This document shows, one piece after another, positions 1 through 10,480 of a stretch of DNA of 64,000 nt. Made by a program: the position numbers and the translations under genes. The stretch comes from Apostichopus japonicus (Eukaryota; Echinodermata; Holothuroidea; Aspidochirotida; Stichopodidae), in assembly GCF_037975245.1 (NCBI RefSeq), contig NC_092573.1, positions 13,968,001 through 14,032,000 on the forward strand, in the 5' to 3' direction. The notes under the pieces were generated by a model, which had not been told where the DNA came from, did not search any database, and was given only the letters and a program-made list of their open reading frames with translations. Each line of letters starts with the position of its first letter. Position 1 is the stretch's first letter.

Positions 1-1
1 T

Positions 2-1288
2 CAGGAAGAGGAACCAGCTTGGCTTTCCAAACTCACCGGCCTGCTACGGCCCCTGCTGGAGCAAAGGACGTCCACGGTAGCCGACGTGGCACCGGGCCCT
101 ACCAGCCCCGTATCGACCATGGCCCCGCAACCGGCCCCGGACCCGGACGCTCTGGATTGCAGAGCGTCGGTGAATCTTTCCGGCTTGGAGGACGAAGGGG
201 AGCCCATAGATCCAGATCCTCTCGACTACGATCCTATGGAGGACAGCTTTGGTCACAATTACGAACCGGAGGAAGCACCCGTGACAGGAGGAGCCCTCCC
301 ACAGGAGCTAATAACACGGGCGGCAGACATATTCAGACGACACCTGGGGTTCGAGGAACCCGAGACGCAACCGCAGAAGGCGGGCCGGGTATCAAAATTG
401 ACGGCGACCGGCGAAGCGTCATATAAGCCCAAAACTACCATACCAGTAGACGCAACCTGTTATGACAGATTTGAGGCCATTGCCAACAAGACCAAGTGGA
501 CGGCCTTCCCGGCCAGGGCAGATAGAGCGGTCAGGGTACCTGACGAGGCATGGAAGGATCTATTCAGATGCCCAACCATTCCCCAGGAGGCCAAGGAGAG
601 ATTAAAAGCCGAACAAGGGGCCTCATCCACACACGTGTTCAAGACCCCGGACCAGAGGAAGCTAGAAGAGCTTTTGGTAGAGGTGGACATGGCAGCCCGT
701 TCGGGCATGAAGTTCGCATCGGTACTAATGCTATCAGCCGAAGTCCTTATGCGACACCACCAACAGCTCCCTGAGGACAGCAGCCAAGTATCCAGGGACG
801 AAGCGGGCCAGCTCCTCCTGCTGCTGGGCCCCCTCGTCAGACTCGCGTACGATCAATTTGCAAGGGTCGCTACCAGGTCCGTTAAGGCCCGTAGACAAAA
901 CATCGTCTCCGCCATCCACTGGCCTTCGACGGAGGCGAAGGACAGAATGCTGGAACTACCAATCCTCGGGGAAGACCTTTTTGCGGGCTGCTTCCAAAAG
1001 AAACTCCAGGAAGAGGTAGCCCGAAGGGAGACTCTGGCCAAATCAGAATTCCGACCCCCACCTACCCAGAGAACCAGACCCTTCCGCCCGAGGGAGAGCA
1101 GAGCACCTAGGGGAACGAGAGCAGCACCCGCCAAATCTATGAGCAGAGGAGCTCTCAGAGGCCGAAGCCGGGGGGCAGCCTTCCGTCCAACCCGCCCCTG
1201 GGCCCCCAGAGGAGGCAGAGGCTCCACGTCGACCAGACGGGACAGTGACCGCTCCTCCAATCGACCAGCGTTCGCCGCCCAGCCCTAG
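2..1288 (+). CDS. DIRS ORF1, gag-like protein (5' partial)
   Basis: The frame is open from the window edge to the TAG at 1286-1288, so the start codon is probably upstream; the first in-frame ATG is near 119. The product has an acidic, proline-rich N-terminal part (runs of D, E and P), a helical middle (about residues 130-310 counted from 86), and a basic Arg/Gly-rich tail with RGRSRG and RGGRG motifs. An RG-rich C-terminus is common in retroelement nucleocapsid-like proteins and suggests RNA binding. I recognise no zinc knuckle. Assignment as gag rests on position before the RT ORF and on composition, not on a conserved domain. It overlaps the RT ORF by 44 nt in another frame. Confidence 0.7.
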   Translation, partial: QEEEPAWLSKLTGLLRPLLEQRTSTVADVAPGPTSPVSTMAPQPAPDPDALDCRASVNLSGLEDEGEPIDPDPLDYDPMEDSFGHNYEPEEAPVTGGALPQELITRAADIFRRHLGFEEPETQPQKAGRVSKLTATGEASYKPKTTIPVDATCYDRFEAIANKTKWTAFPARADRAVRVPDEAWKDLFRCPTIPQEAKERLKAEQGASSTHVFKTPDQRKLEELLVEVDMAARSGMKFASVLMLSAEVLMRHHQQLPEDSSQVSRDEAGQLLLLLGPLVRLAYDQFARVATRSVKARRQNIVSAIHWPSTEAKDRMLELPILGEDLFAGCFQKKLQEEVARRETLAKSEFRPPPTQRTRPFRPRESRAPRGTRAAPAKSMSRGALRGRSRGAAFRPTRPWAPRGGRGSTSTRRDSDRSSNRPAFAAQP

Positions 1289-3353
1289 GGGTGCCCACCT
1301 CACCGCGGCCATTCCGCCGGTGGGGGGGGGGAGACTAACAAACTTCTCCCAGCAATGGGAATTTATTGGCGGGGACAAGTGGGTGTTGGACACAGTCAAA
1401 CACGGGTACAAAATAGAATTCTCCTCCAGCCCACCTTTCGGGGGCGGAGGAAGGCAGACACTCACACCCACGGACCCCGTCAAACGCTTAGCCCTAGAAG
1501 GGGAAATTCTGGCCCTGCTGGCCAAGCAGGCAATTACAAGAGTTCCGGAAGAGACGGGACCACTCTTCCGGTCCTCCTTTTTTCTGACCAAAAAACGGGA
1601 CGGCACCTGGCGTCCCATTCTAAACCTAAAACCCCTGAACACAAAACACATCAGACCAAAACACTTCCGTATGGAGACCTTAAACTTAATATTACCCCTA
1701 CTCAGAAAAGGCATGTGGGCGGCGACCGTAGACTTACGGGACGCCTACCTGCACATCTTGATACACAAAGAACACCGACGATTCCTAGCGTTCCGGTACG
1801 CAGAACAAGACTACCAGTTCCGGGCGCTCCCATTCGGCCTAGCCACGGCTCCCAGAACCTTCACGAGAGTCGCGGGAGCAGTAGTCGCCTACCTCAGAAA
1901 AAGAGGGGTCACCCTCTACGTATATCTAGACGACTGGTTGGTAGTAGGGAACAGTCTATCGGAAGCAACCAACAACGTCCACAAAACGCTCCAGACCCTT
2001 CAAGAACTGGGCTGGATCGTGAACCAGAAGAAATCACGGCTATCACCCTCCCAGACGATCCAGTTCCTCGGGGCCATACTGGACTTCACCACCGGGGTAG
2101 CCCGACCCTCAGAAGAAAGAGTCGCGGCAGTCAAGGCGACCACACAACAGATCTTGGCACACCGGGGGTCACCAACGGGGACATGGCTCCGGGCCCTGGG
2201 ACTCATGGCCAGCCTCGTCGATATAGTGAGACTGTGCAGGCTACACATGCGACCTCTGCAACTGCACCTGCTGAGGTCCGCAGACCCTACAGACCCAGAC
2301 AAAACAACGCTCATCTACAGGTCAGAGGAGGTCACACAACACTTTCGATGGTGGCTCGACCCAAACAACTGGAGTTCAGGGGTACCCTTTGCGATACAGC
2401 TACCAATGACATCGATAACGACGGACGCGTCACTGTCCGGATGGGGAGCTCACTGGAGCAATCGCACAGCATGGGGGACGTGGTCCCAAACAGAAACATC
2501 TCTCCACATCAACATCCTGGAGATGATGGCGGTCAAAAGAGCCCTGGAAGCTTTCAACGACCACGTACAGGGAACGATAACCACAATCTTCACCGACAAC
2601 ACGACAGTGGTGGCCTACATCAATCGGCAGGGGGGCACCCGCTCAGAGAGACTGTGCCGACTCGCGTGGGAGGTGATAACAGCGGCCGAGGACTCCGGCA
2701 CGATCCTAAGGGCTTCCCACATTGCAGGCAAGCTCAACGTGATGGCGGACGCCCTATCCAGGGGGCATATAGACCCCAACGAATGGTCTCTGGAACAGGA
2801 GACTTGCGACAGAATCTTTTCGATCTTCGGCAGGCCCACGATAGACCTGTTCGCAACACACAAGAACAACAAACTCCAGACCTTCTGTTCCAGACGATTC
2901 CACCCCCTGGCCTACCACACGGACGCAATGTCCCTCTCCTGGGACCACATGGATGCGTACATCTTCCCGCCGCTATGTATGATCGGACAAGTCCTCAGGA
3001 AAATTCGGAACTCCAAGGGCAGGTTCACACTAATAGCCCCGTTCTGGCCTCGCAGACCCTGGTTCGCCGAGATCCCCCAACTCCTCATGGACGTCCCAGT
3101 GAGTCTACCGGACAAGCCCCACCTACTGTCCCAGAGACAGGGAACTCTCTCCCACCCAGACATCAAGGGGTTACAATTAGTTGCCTGGAGGCTGTCCGGT
3201 CTTCCCTACGACAGAGACGCTTTTCAGAAGCAGCTGCCGCGATGGCAGCCGACGCTAGAAGGGGAACGACCGCAGCGACTTACGATTCCCGTCTGCGGAA
3301 GTTCGACCAATGGTGCCGACCGAGACAGATACTGCTGCCTGCTGCCTCTGTGA
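1245..3353 (+). CDS. DIRS ORF2, reverse transcriptase / RNase H / methyltransferase-like protein
   Basis: This 702-codon frame carries the DIRS RT signature: the VGGGRL...NFSQQWEF entry (residues ~26-40), DLRDAYLHI (~163-171), LPFGLATAP (~195-203) and the catalytic YLDD box (~227-230). RNase H follows with TTDASLSGWG (D394), NILEMMAVK (E426), FTDNTT (D451) and ADALSR (D502), so all acidic residues are present. Residues ~530-640 (IDLFATHKNN, then YIFPPL in place of an NPPY/F-type motif) match the methyltransferase-like segment placed between RNase H and the recombinase in DIRS1-group elements. The frame begins at a GTG with no nearby in-frame ATG, so translation may need re-initiation or frameshifting from ORF1. 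The C-terminus (QLVAWRLSG) is typical of this ORF. Confidence 0.92.
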   Translation: MTAPPIDQRSPPSPRGAHLTAAIPPVGGGRLTNFSQQWEFIGGDKWVLDTVKHGYKIEFSSSPPFGGGGRQTLTPTDPVKRLALEGEILALLAKQAITRVPEETGPLFRSSFFLTKKRDGTWRPILNLKPLNTKHIRPKHFRMETLNLILPLLRKGMWAATVDLRDAYLHILIHKEHRRFLAFRYAEQDYQFRALPFGLATAPRTFTRVAGAVVAYLRKRGVTLYVYLDDWLVVGNSLSEATNNVHKTLQTLQELGWIVNQKKSRLSPSQTIQFLGAILDFTTGVARPSEERVAAVKATTQQILAHRGSPTGTWLRALGLMASLVDIVRLCRLHMRPLQLHLLRSADPTDPDKTTLIYRSEEVTQHFRWWLDPNNWSSGVPFAIQLPMTSITTDASLSGWGAHWSNRTAWGTWSQTETSLHINILEMMAVKRALEAFNDHVQGTITTIFTDNTTVVAYINRQGGTRSERLCRLAWEVITAAEDSGTILRASHIAGKLNVMADALSRGHIDPNEWSLEQETCDRIFSIFGRPTIDLFATHKNNKLQTFCSRRFHPLAYHTDAMSLSWDHMDAYIFPPLCMIGQVLRKIRNSKGRFTLIAPFWPRRPWFAEIPQLLMDVPVSLPDKPHLLSQRQGTLSHPDIKGLQLVAWRLSGLPYDRDAFQKQLPRWQPTLEGERPQRLTIPVCGSSTNGADRDRYCCLLPL

Positions 3354-4255
3354 CACAGATAGCCGAGTTCCTCCTCTCACTCTTCGGAGAAGGGAGACAA
3401 GTCTCCACTATCAGGAATTACAGGTCGGCCATCGCTGCCATCCACCAGGGCTTCCCAGATGGCTCCACACTGAGCAATAACCCGTACATTGCACAACTCA
3501 TCAAAGGCATGGCGAATCGTCGCCCACAGATCAGACGGCTGGCCCCCTCCTGGGGACTCTCAGCAGTGTTACATGCCCTGGCAGGACCACCATACGAACC
3601 AATGGCTAACGCCTCCCTGGCTGCCCTCACAAAAAAGACACTCTTCCTCGTCGCAGTTGCGTCAGCAAGAAGGAGGAGTTGCCTCCACGCCCTATCCACC
3701 AAGCAGAATCACATCAGATTTGAGGGCCACGGGGTGAGGATGGTTCCAGACCCGTCATTTATTGCAAAGAACCAGACCTTGACCTTCTTGCCAGGAGACA
3801 TTTTCATCCCGGAAATTAAGACCATGTCATCAGTAGCCGAGGACAAACGATGGTGTCCAGTCAGGGCACTGAAGTGGTACCTGAACAAGACAGAGAAGTT
3901 AAGACAATCAACTTCTCTCTTCATCATACCACGACCACCCTACGCAGCGGCCTCCAAAGACACTCTATCCAGGTGGCTAGTAGAGATCATACGCCCGTTC
4001 ACATCGGGGACCTCCCGACCAAGGGCTCACGACGTCAGAGGGGTCGCGGCCTCTACAGCCCTATTCGCCGGCATCCCGGTAGAGGACATACTCAAAGCAG
4101 CAGCGTGGAAAACTCCAACTACGTTCGTCGCCTGCTACTTGACCGACACTTTACACGCCGAAGCGGCATTTGGTAGCGCGGTGATGCGAGGTCCGGTGGG
4201 TAACAGGTCCCACCCCTCGGGCCTCCCACCATCGGGCAGTGCCACTCGGTGCTAA
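3242..4255 (+). CDS. DIRS ORF3, tyrosine recombinase
   Basis: The ATG at 3242 opens a frame that runs to TAA at 4253-4255 (337 aa); the same frame is open far upstream but there only shadows the RT ORF. The N-terminal part (ATYDSRLRKFDQWC) resembles the SAM-like DNA-binding region of YR retrotransposons. Catalytic features are visible: a basic ASARRRS segment around 3657-3680 where the first Arg is expected, the HxxR box HDVRG at 4028-4042, and the nucleophile Tyr in FVACYL (TAC at 4136-4138) after the typical AAWKTPTTF. The enzyme would integrate a circular cDNA without making a target duplication. The overlap with ORF2 is 112 nt. The exact start is inferred; in-frame sequence just upstream (SLRQRRFSEAAAA) could also belong to it. 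Confidence 0.9.
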   Translation: MAADARRGTTAATYDSRLRKFDQWCRPRQILLPAASVTQIAEFLLSLFGEGRQVSTIRNYRSAIAAIHQGFPDGSTLSNNPYIAQLIKGMANRRPQIRRLAPSWGLSAVLHALAGPPYEPMANASLAALTKKTLFLVAVASARRRSCLHALSTKQNHIRFEGHGVRMVPDPSFIAKNQTLTFLPGDIFIPEIKTMSSVAEDKRWCPVRALKWYLNKTEKLRQSTSLFIIPRPPYAAASKDTLSRWLVEIIRPFTSGTSRPRAHDVRGVAASTALFAGIPVEDILKAAAWKTPTTFVACYLTDTLHAEAAFGSAVMRGPVGNRSHPSGLPPSGSATRC

Positions 4256-4346
4256 GGTTGTGAGGAGACAGGTAAGCGAGGAGCGAAGTAAATATCCCAA
4301 AACTTACTGGTTTGGATATTTACGAGTGACGAGCTTACCTGTCTCC
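4248..4346 (+). repeat. DIRS internal complementary region
   Basis: The segment starts with GGTGCTAAGGTTGTGAGGAG, which is repeated directly at 4912. It is itself a hairpin: GGAGACAGGTAAG at 4264-4276 pairs with CTTACCTGTCTCC at 4334-4346. Its right part (4287-4346) is the reverse complement of 4928-4980. In DIRS elements such a region pairs with both element ends during circularisation of the cDNA. It abuts the recombinase stop codon. Confidence 0.85.
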
Positions 4347-4911
4347 ATTCCCGCCTCCCTCCCCCGAGAGGGTGGTGGGACACAGCCGGACGGAGGAGCG
4401 GTCGCTCGACTTGACTCATGACTCCGAGCTTCACACCAGATAGACAGAACCACCATCCACCAGAGAGCCATCGACTATGTCTATCGGGGAGTGTACCTAT
4501 GTGTTTCCGTATGCGTTTGCGTACATAGTCTTCCACTTACGTTCTTACCTAAGTTGATCTAAGGGTAACAAGTGGCGGACCGTAAATCTTTAGGCTCCTT
4601 GTTAGTGTAAGGGGTAGTTCCGCCTGCAGGGTTCAGGAGAGTGTCCCCCCTTCCCGCTGCGCCGGGGAGGGTTACACTCCCCCCTGCTAAGAAGGCGTCA
4701 GTGAATTTTTTGTTAGGGGTTCACTTTGGGAAGTTAACTCGACGGGGGTCGTTGGGGGTGGCCAGACCTTGCCACCCCCACTCCCGTGTCCGTGAGGCCA
4801 CTCTTTAGGAATGGTCTCATGAGAAAGGAGGAGGGACCGGAAGGGGGGTCCGGTCATAGAGGGCGCACAGTGTTATTTATTTACCAGGACTTTATAGGCA
4901 CGGTAGAATGA

Positions 4912-4983
4912 GGTGCTAAGGTTGTGAGGAGACAGGTAAGCTCGTCACTCGTAAATATCCAAACCAGTAAGTTTTGGGATTTT
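4912..4983 (+). repeat. DIRS right terminal repeat
   Basis: The first 29 nt repeat 4248-4276 directly, and 4928-4980 is an inverted copy of 4287-4346. Similarity stops at TTTTGGGAT, just before 4985, which I take as the element edge. The partner left terminal repeat is outside the window. Confidence 0.8.
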
Positions 4984-4985
4984 TA

Positions 4986-5490
4986 ACATTTTAGGGTTAT
5001 TTAACCTAAGCCCCTACCTCTCCCCCTTCCCCCTTCCTTTAGGCTAGCTAGTTGCATAGGATTATGTAAAGAACCTTTCTCTAGGTATCTCTACTGCTTG
5101 TTTTAGGACATGGTACTTGTCATAGTAGAAGGACATATGTGTGCAGTATAGCTACTTGGCCTATCAGGCATAACTAGAAAAGGAAGCCTGCATTATGCAA
5201 TAGATATCCCTTCTCTATAAATTGAAGAACAGACTACAATTTACCTCTGTGAGTAATTTCTCTCTGTGTCGGTCTGGAACCCTGAGCTGTCATTTTTGTG
5301 GATACGGAAAAGAAGTCCCATTCTTTATAGAAGCGACGATAGTTCAACTGTCGTATACATAATGATAAATAAAAAGGAGAGATAGCCAAAATGATTTCTG
5401 GTTGAAACAGTTTGAAGTCACCAAATCTTCCGCTGCATCTTTGTTAAAGTGAGTAAAAAAATGGTAATATTTTTTCCTTCATGTTCACAG
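4986..5490 (+). other. noncoding, intron upstream of the coiled-coil exon
   Basis: AT-rich sequence with no ORF or repeat that I recognise. It ends in a pyrimidine-rich stretch and the acceptor TGTTCACAG at 5482-5490, so at least its right part is an intron. Confidence 0.5.
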
Positions 5491-6492
5491 GAAGTGGCTG
5501 ACTTGACTAGAAAATTGCAGGACACCCTACACATCAAGCAAGATAACAGTAGACTCCAGGGAGAGCTAGAGGTATGGAATAAATCCATTGCATTTTACCA
5601 GTGTATGGGCACCTGTTTGTTCTAGGTTATATGTAACAGGGTCTAAACAAAGGTGTAGATACAATGAAAAATTCCTAATGGACAATGTTCATTTATTCAT
5701 TCATTCATTCATTCATTCATTTATTCATTATTGTAGTAGGTCAGTTATTGACTTCAAGGTGTAGATACAATGAAAAATTCCAAATGGACAATGTTCATTC
5801 ATTCATTCATTAATTTATTAATTATTGTAGTAGGCCAGTTATTAATCTTATGAATCCAAACTGAATTAAAGTTCAGATGAAAAAAATGTGTTCATTGTTT
5901 TTGTTAGCTGAGTTACTGTTGAGTGCAATTGGAAAGAGCAAGAAAATTTTGTGTTTTTCAAAAAATGTCGATATCAAACCAGTGACCCTAGGGGTACAAG
6001 TCATGTACATATATCAAGTTGATCTAAAATCCAACCTCTGAGTCAGCAACAATTTCTGTGTAACCTTTGCTCTTCTCAAGGTAGCTAGGCTGAAATGTGG
6101 CCCTTGGACCAAACAAGGTCAACTATCTCAGGTGAAGATGGTAACACGATGAGAAACAATGTGTAATCTCTGCTACCATCCCACGTCCACCTCACCCCTC
6201 CCTATATCTCCCTCACCCCATCTTCCACATCAATAACCCACCTTAAATTAAAAATTATTATAAGTCTTAAAAGACCGTTTTCAATGTCTTCCCCGTGCAG
6301 GAGCTTCGAAAATCGAAAGAGAGTCTGACAGCACAAGTATCTGAACTACAGGCCAAGGTAACAGCAACGTCAGAGGGCAAAAGAGTCACTTCAGAACAGT
6401 TTCAGCAGCTTCACTCACAGCTTGGCAATACTCTACAACAACTTAACACAATTCATCAACAAATGGCAAAGAATGCTTCGATCGACATCTAG
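5491..6492 (+). CDS. C-terminal two exons of an unidentified coiled-coil protein
   Basis: Exon 5491-5571 (27 codons, EVADLTRKLQDTLHI...) lies between TTCACAG and GTATGG. Intron 5572-6300 ends CCCCGTGCAG. Terminal exon 6301-6492 (ELRKSKESLTAQVSEL... to NASIDI, stop TAG) is read in the same phase (0). The joined 90 residues are rich in Leu, Gln, Glu and Lys with heptad-like spacing of L/V/I (LTRKLQDTL, LTAQVSELQAKV, LHSQLGNTLQQLNTI), so a continuous coiled coil is predicted up to about ten residues before the end. No cysteine and no other domain is visible. I do not recognise the family; the rest of the gene is to the left of the window, beyond or around the DIRS insertion. Confidence 0.75.
5651..5846 (+). 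repeat. two-copy tandem duplication with (ATTC)n microsatellite
   Basis: GGTGTAGATACAATGAAAAA occurs at about 5652 and again at about 5758, each followed by AATGGACAATGTTCATT, an ATTC/TTCA tetranucleotide run and ATTGTAGTAGG(T/C)CAGTTATT. It lies in the intron of the coiled-coil gene. Confidence 0.8.
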
Positions 6493-6640
6493 CAGGCACG
6501 CTGGTTGGTGGCGGATCAGAGGATCCCGCTGGTCGGTGGCGGGGATCAGATGATCCCAGAGAGGATCTAGTAAGATGTGCTAATTTGAGGGATGCAACAT
6601 TTATTCAGTTTAATAAGGAAATAAAGTTATGCACTATGTG
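6493..6640 (+). terminator. 3' UTR and polyadenylation signal of the coiled-coil gene
   Basis: After the stop codon a GGTCGGTGGCGGATCAGA(G/T)GATCCC unit is repeated imperfectly at 6505-6558. AATAAA lies at 6620-6625, about 130 nt past the stop, followed by a GT-containing stretch (TATGTGGGG). A second AATAAA at 7243-7248 is a possible distal site. Confidence 0.6.
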
Positions 6641-9600
6641 GGGCCAGTTAGACAGCACCCACTTTTATTCGCATCCGCTTGTTTAGGATTATATATGGAA
6701 TATTTTTTTAAAAGAAAATGGAGTAGTAAACAAGAAACTAAAAAATTTGGCTAAACCTGATGATTGTGAAGGTGAAAGCAGTTACAGGAAATTCTTTCAA
6801 CTAAATTTGAACTGAATGCTTCCTTCCAGAGAGCAAATGTTGTTCATGTTTGCATGTTGTTATGGCTTTGTTGCAATCTGGTCATTTAATACAGGGATAT
6901 TTTAAGGAAAGACGGTGTATCTGGGGTCATGTTGTGTAACTTGAGACTGCCATACTTGCATTATCAGGAAACAATGGTCACACTTAAGCAAAACCTTCAA
7001 AGGTTGGCCAATGTATGATAATAACATCTGTGCCACACAGCTCTAGATTGTCAGGGGGGGGGGGGTGGAGTAGAAGGTTAGTAAGTCACACATGAAGCAG
7101 GAGTGAGAGGTTGTTACACCAAGGGATCCCTTAGATAGATTTTGGTGTATTCAATTATGTTTAAAGTTCACATGGCTCTGCCAGAGGGCAGCTCCATGCA
7201 AACATGCAGCTTGAAGACAGGTGTGTATAAACAGGTGTTTGAAATAAACGACAGTTGACCTATTTCTTTCATCCTACCAAGATCTTCATCAATAGAAGTC
7301 TGTACCAATTGTTTGTAATTATTCCTGTTTCTAAGTTGTTTAGCTTACTTGGCTTGCAATGACGATTTAATTAAGCCTAACTTTGTAACTTACGATGTGA
7401 TACATTCTGATGAGGTCTGCAAGATAAGAGCTGATTTTTTGAAAGATTACAAGGTGAGATAGAGCTCTAATTGTCAATATTGAGTAACTACATAAAACTT
7501 ACAGATCCAATCAAGCAGTGGAGAAATAGAATGTGTTTCTTTTCAAATAGAATTATATTGATTGGCTACTCCGTTCATATCTACATTAGCAAGAGAGTTA
7601 AAATGGTGGTCTTTTTAAGTAAAAAACGGTTGTCATGCAATTTATTTGCTGCATTATTCACATCTCGCATTTTATCGCTCAGCTGAAAATTAGTTCAGGA
7701 AAGCTTTCATGCACCACTTTTAAGGTTCATCGTGTAGCAAAATAATACAAAGTAGATAAAATTTTGGGAGCATTTGGTAAACTGCTCAATTAGTAAACAA
7801 ATTTGCGTAGGTAAATTTTTCAAAATCTACAGAGAGTTTCATTATGATTTCTACTAGTAGGATTTTCTGCAAAGGTCAGTTGTCGTTTGGAGAAAACTAC
7901 TAGGATTAAATGATCTTCTACACATAATTGTCGTAATGCTTGAAAAAAAATTCAAATTATTTTATCCCGACCTGAAACTGAAAGCTGTGTACAGCTTCAA
8001 TGATTTCTCCAGTGAATCCTTTTCTTTTTGTATTGCTACTATTGTTGTTTTTATATGAGTTCAACCAGGGTTCTAAAAATTTGCTCTCCCAAGAGATATT
8101 TTTTGGGTAAAAGAGGCTCAGGGTTTGTGGTAAACCAGATGAGGCTTTAACTATAACCATCTTCTTTTACTCTTTTTTTAGTTTTTGTTTCGTTTTGTTT
8201 GTTACATTGCTTTGCAGTATCCAAAGTTTTGTTTTGTTTTTATGAAATATTTTATTTTAGCGTTCTTCTTTAGTCCGTTCGGATTGAAAAAAGTGACCAG
8301 CAGAGAGAGAAATTGTTATATTCGTTGGAAGATTTCAGTTGTAATGATTGGTAAATACAGCATTTCAGATCCATGTCAATGCCATTTTGATGAGGACGAG
8401 TTCTGTGTATTATAAACTAGCTCATGAAGGCTACAGAATGTTCCTGTTTAGTGTATGCAGTTTTGTTTGTCTACATCTAATATCTTGTTATGCTGCCTAA
8501 TGAATCACTTATAGGGGAAAATTGGTGCCTAAGCATTAAAACTAGTACCCCCTATTTTGGAAATGTATCTGGCAACAGCAGAATGGATGATGTCATCAGG
8601 GCAATTCAGCTAAAAAATTTTTTCTTTTCCTTTATAATTTGTCAATCAATATTTCTACAGAAAAACTTACATTTTGATGACATTATAAAGTACAAAGAAC
8701 AGTGATAGCTAATCAAACAATCCAGCTGTATCACGTTTTAAGGTTAAATCAACAAGAAGATTGAAATAGCCAAAGTAAAGCTTTTGAAGAGCATTTGTCC
8801 AGATCGTATCACAGACCCCCTACTGTGATCCATTTTCCTGTATTAGTTGAACGATTAGTCAGTCAAAATAGGTTATATTCAATAAACCGTATCTCAAGAT
8901 AGGGACACGATATCGAGATGGGGATTTCAACTGGTACACTGAAATATTATTCGATTCAATAATAAACTTCACACTATTACTCCTGTGAAAATCCTTTGAA
9001 CCCCACATCTGATTGAGACTTTGGGTCGAAGTTTGGTTGTAGGTCATTAACAACATATCATGCTTGTACACTACAACCTATTCTTTTTTTTGTTGTGTAG
9101 CTAGGACTAACTTTAATATGACTAAATTATTGGATACACATATGGACTCATGGCTACATCTGGCTTACTTCTTAATCTGATGTACACAGCTTGATGTATG
9201 GTTGGCTGCATGCCTTAAGCCAAGCTTTCAGAACCTACTGATAGTGATGATGAAGGTGCTGTGGTGATGTCATAGATGATACAGGAGTCAATACAACCAC
9301 AAAATGTTTCCTTGCATCCTTGTATCGTACCTAGATATAAGGATTAATATTTCACCACTCAGATGATGATGGGGGTAAGGTATGGGTGGAGAGGTGTGTA
9401 TGTGAGGGGGGGGAGGGGCAAAGTATTAAGTGAAGATGAGACCAAGCATCTAGGTGTTACTAGCACTGTTTAAAGGTGATATCTGGCAGTGCTTTATGTC
9501 TATACTTTTTTCTCTTCTAATTTCTAACTAATTCTCTATGCATTTGTACGTATTTGCCAAAAGTTTTTTCATGCAAGTTTGAATGAAATCACATACAGTG

Positions 9601-10479
9601 AAATTAGTTGACAGTTAGATTGAAGAGATTCTCAAATGTATTCAGTCAGCAATGTACTTTAGAAATGAGAATGGGGAGTAGGCTGGGGGAGGGGGAGGGA
9701 GAGGCTCATGGGTGGGAGGGGCTGGTGGAAGGAACAATATTGACCTGTTGTAGTCATATTTCGTGTGATCGGAGTTGGAAGATGTTCTGTATATATCAGT
9801 ATTGTGATCCCTTTGCTGCAAATTTTAAATGATTGTGAATCAGCATCTTTGAAGAACTCTTCTAGGTTGTTGAGTATTTCTGTGACTAATTGAGGAGTTT
9901 CTTTGTTGATTATGATTGAAGCTTGCTTGAATTAATCAATTAATCTGTTGCCGTAATTTGTGCACAGTCTTGGTACATTGTTGCATCATATTGTGAAAAA
10001 ACAATTGTTAGGAAAAAATCAATAAGTGTTATGCCGAAATTGGTAAAAATGTATTTTCTGTTTATATTAAAGAAGGTTTGCAGGGCTTGACATGGTGTTG
10101 TCAGCATTTTTATGGAAGATTCAACGTAAAAAGTACATTAGTGTCTTTCATGTGACCTCATAAATAACTTTGATTATTTGGACATGTCTAGACCAATAAT
10201 TCCTCATAAATGTGAAATGCAGTTTATAGGGAGGCTGACTTTTCGCTAATGTTTATATACAGCAACTATATGTGTTGTAAATGCTTGCAAATATAAATAA
10301 TGATTATATCCCATTGGTAGGCAGTTATTTCACACCGAAATGGCTTATTACTTTACACCGCATGTTGGGGTGGCCATCCAATATACAGTTATAGCTCATT
10401 CTAGATGTTTTTTAAGTTTTGAAGACTACGATATCAGATAGGTAAAACCAAGGATTTCCTCAGGATGAAAACCCACTTT
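6641..10479. other. intergenic or long 3' UTR, nothing recognised
   Basis: AT-rich DNA. Short ORFs of 60-80 codons on both strands have no splice context, no domain and no codon bias that I can defend. There is a G-run at about 7052-7064 and a G-rich purine stretch at 9365-9420 and 9670-9725. No RNA gene was recognised. Confidence 0.5.
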
Positions 10480-10480
10480 A

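Larger units (their letters stand above)
1..4985 (+). mobile_element. DIRS-type tyrosine-recombinase retrotransposon, left end outside window
   Basis: Three overlapping ORFs in the order gag-like, RT/RNase H/methyltransferase-like, tyrosine recombinase are followed by an internal complementary region (4248-4346), about 560 bp of noncoding sequence (4350-4911) and a right terminal repeat (4912-4983). This is the DIRS1 architecture: no LTRs, no DDE integrase, and integration by a tyrosine recombinase. All three frames are open across the window, so the copy looks young. The left terminal repeat and the start of the gag ORF lie before position 1. The 4350-4911 stretch has no ORF of note and is C/G-rich with several C-runs. 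The exact right edge is inferred from where similarity between the terminal repeat and the internal copy stops. Confidence 0.9.

Noticed and set aside
1043-1714. Minus-strand frame of 223 codons
   Set aside because: It lies antisense to the DIRS gag and RT ORFs, which carry the recognised motifs; it has no domain of its own.
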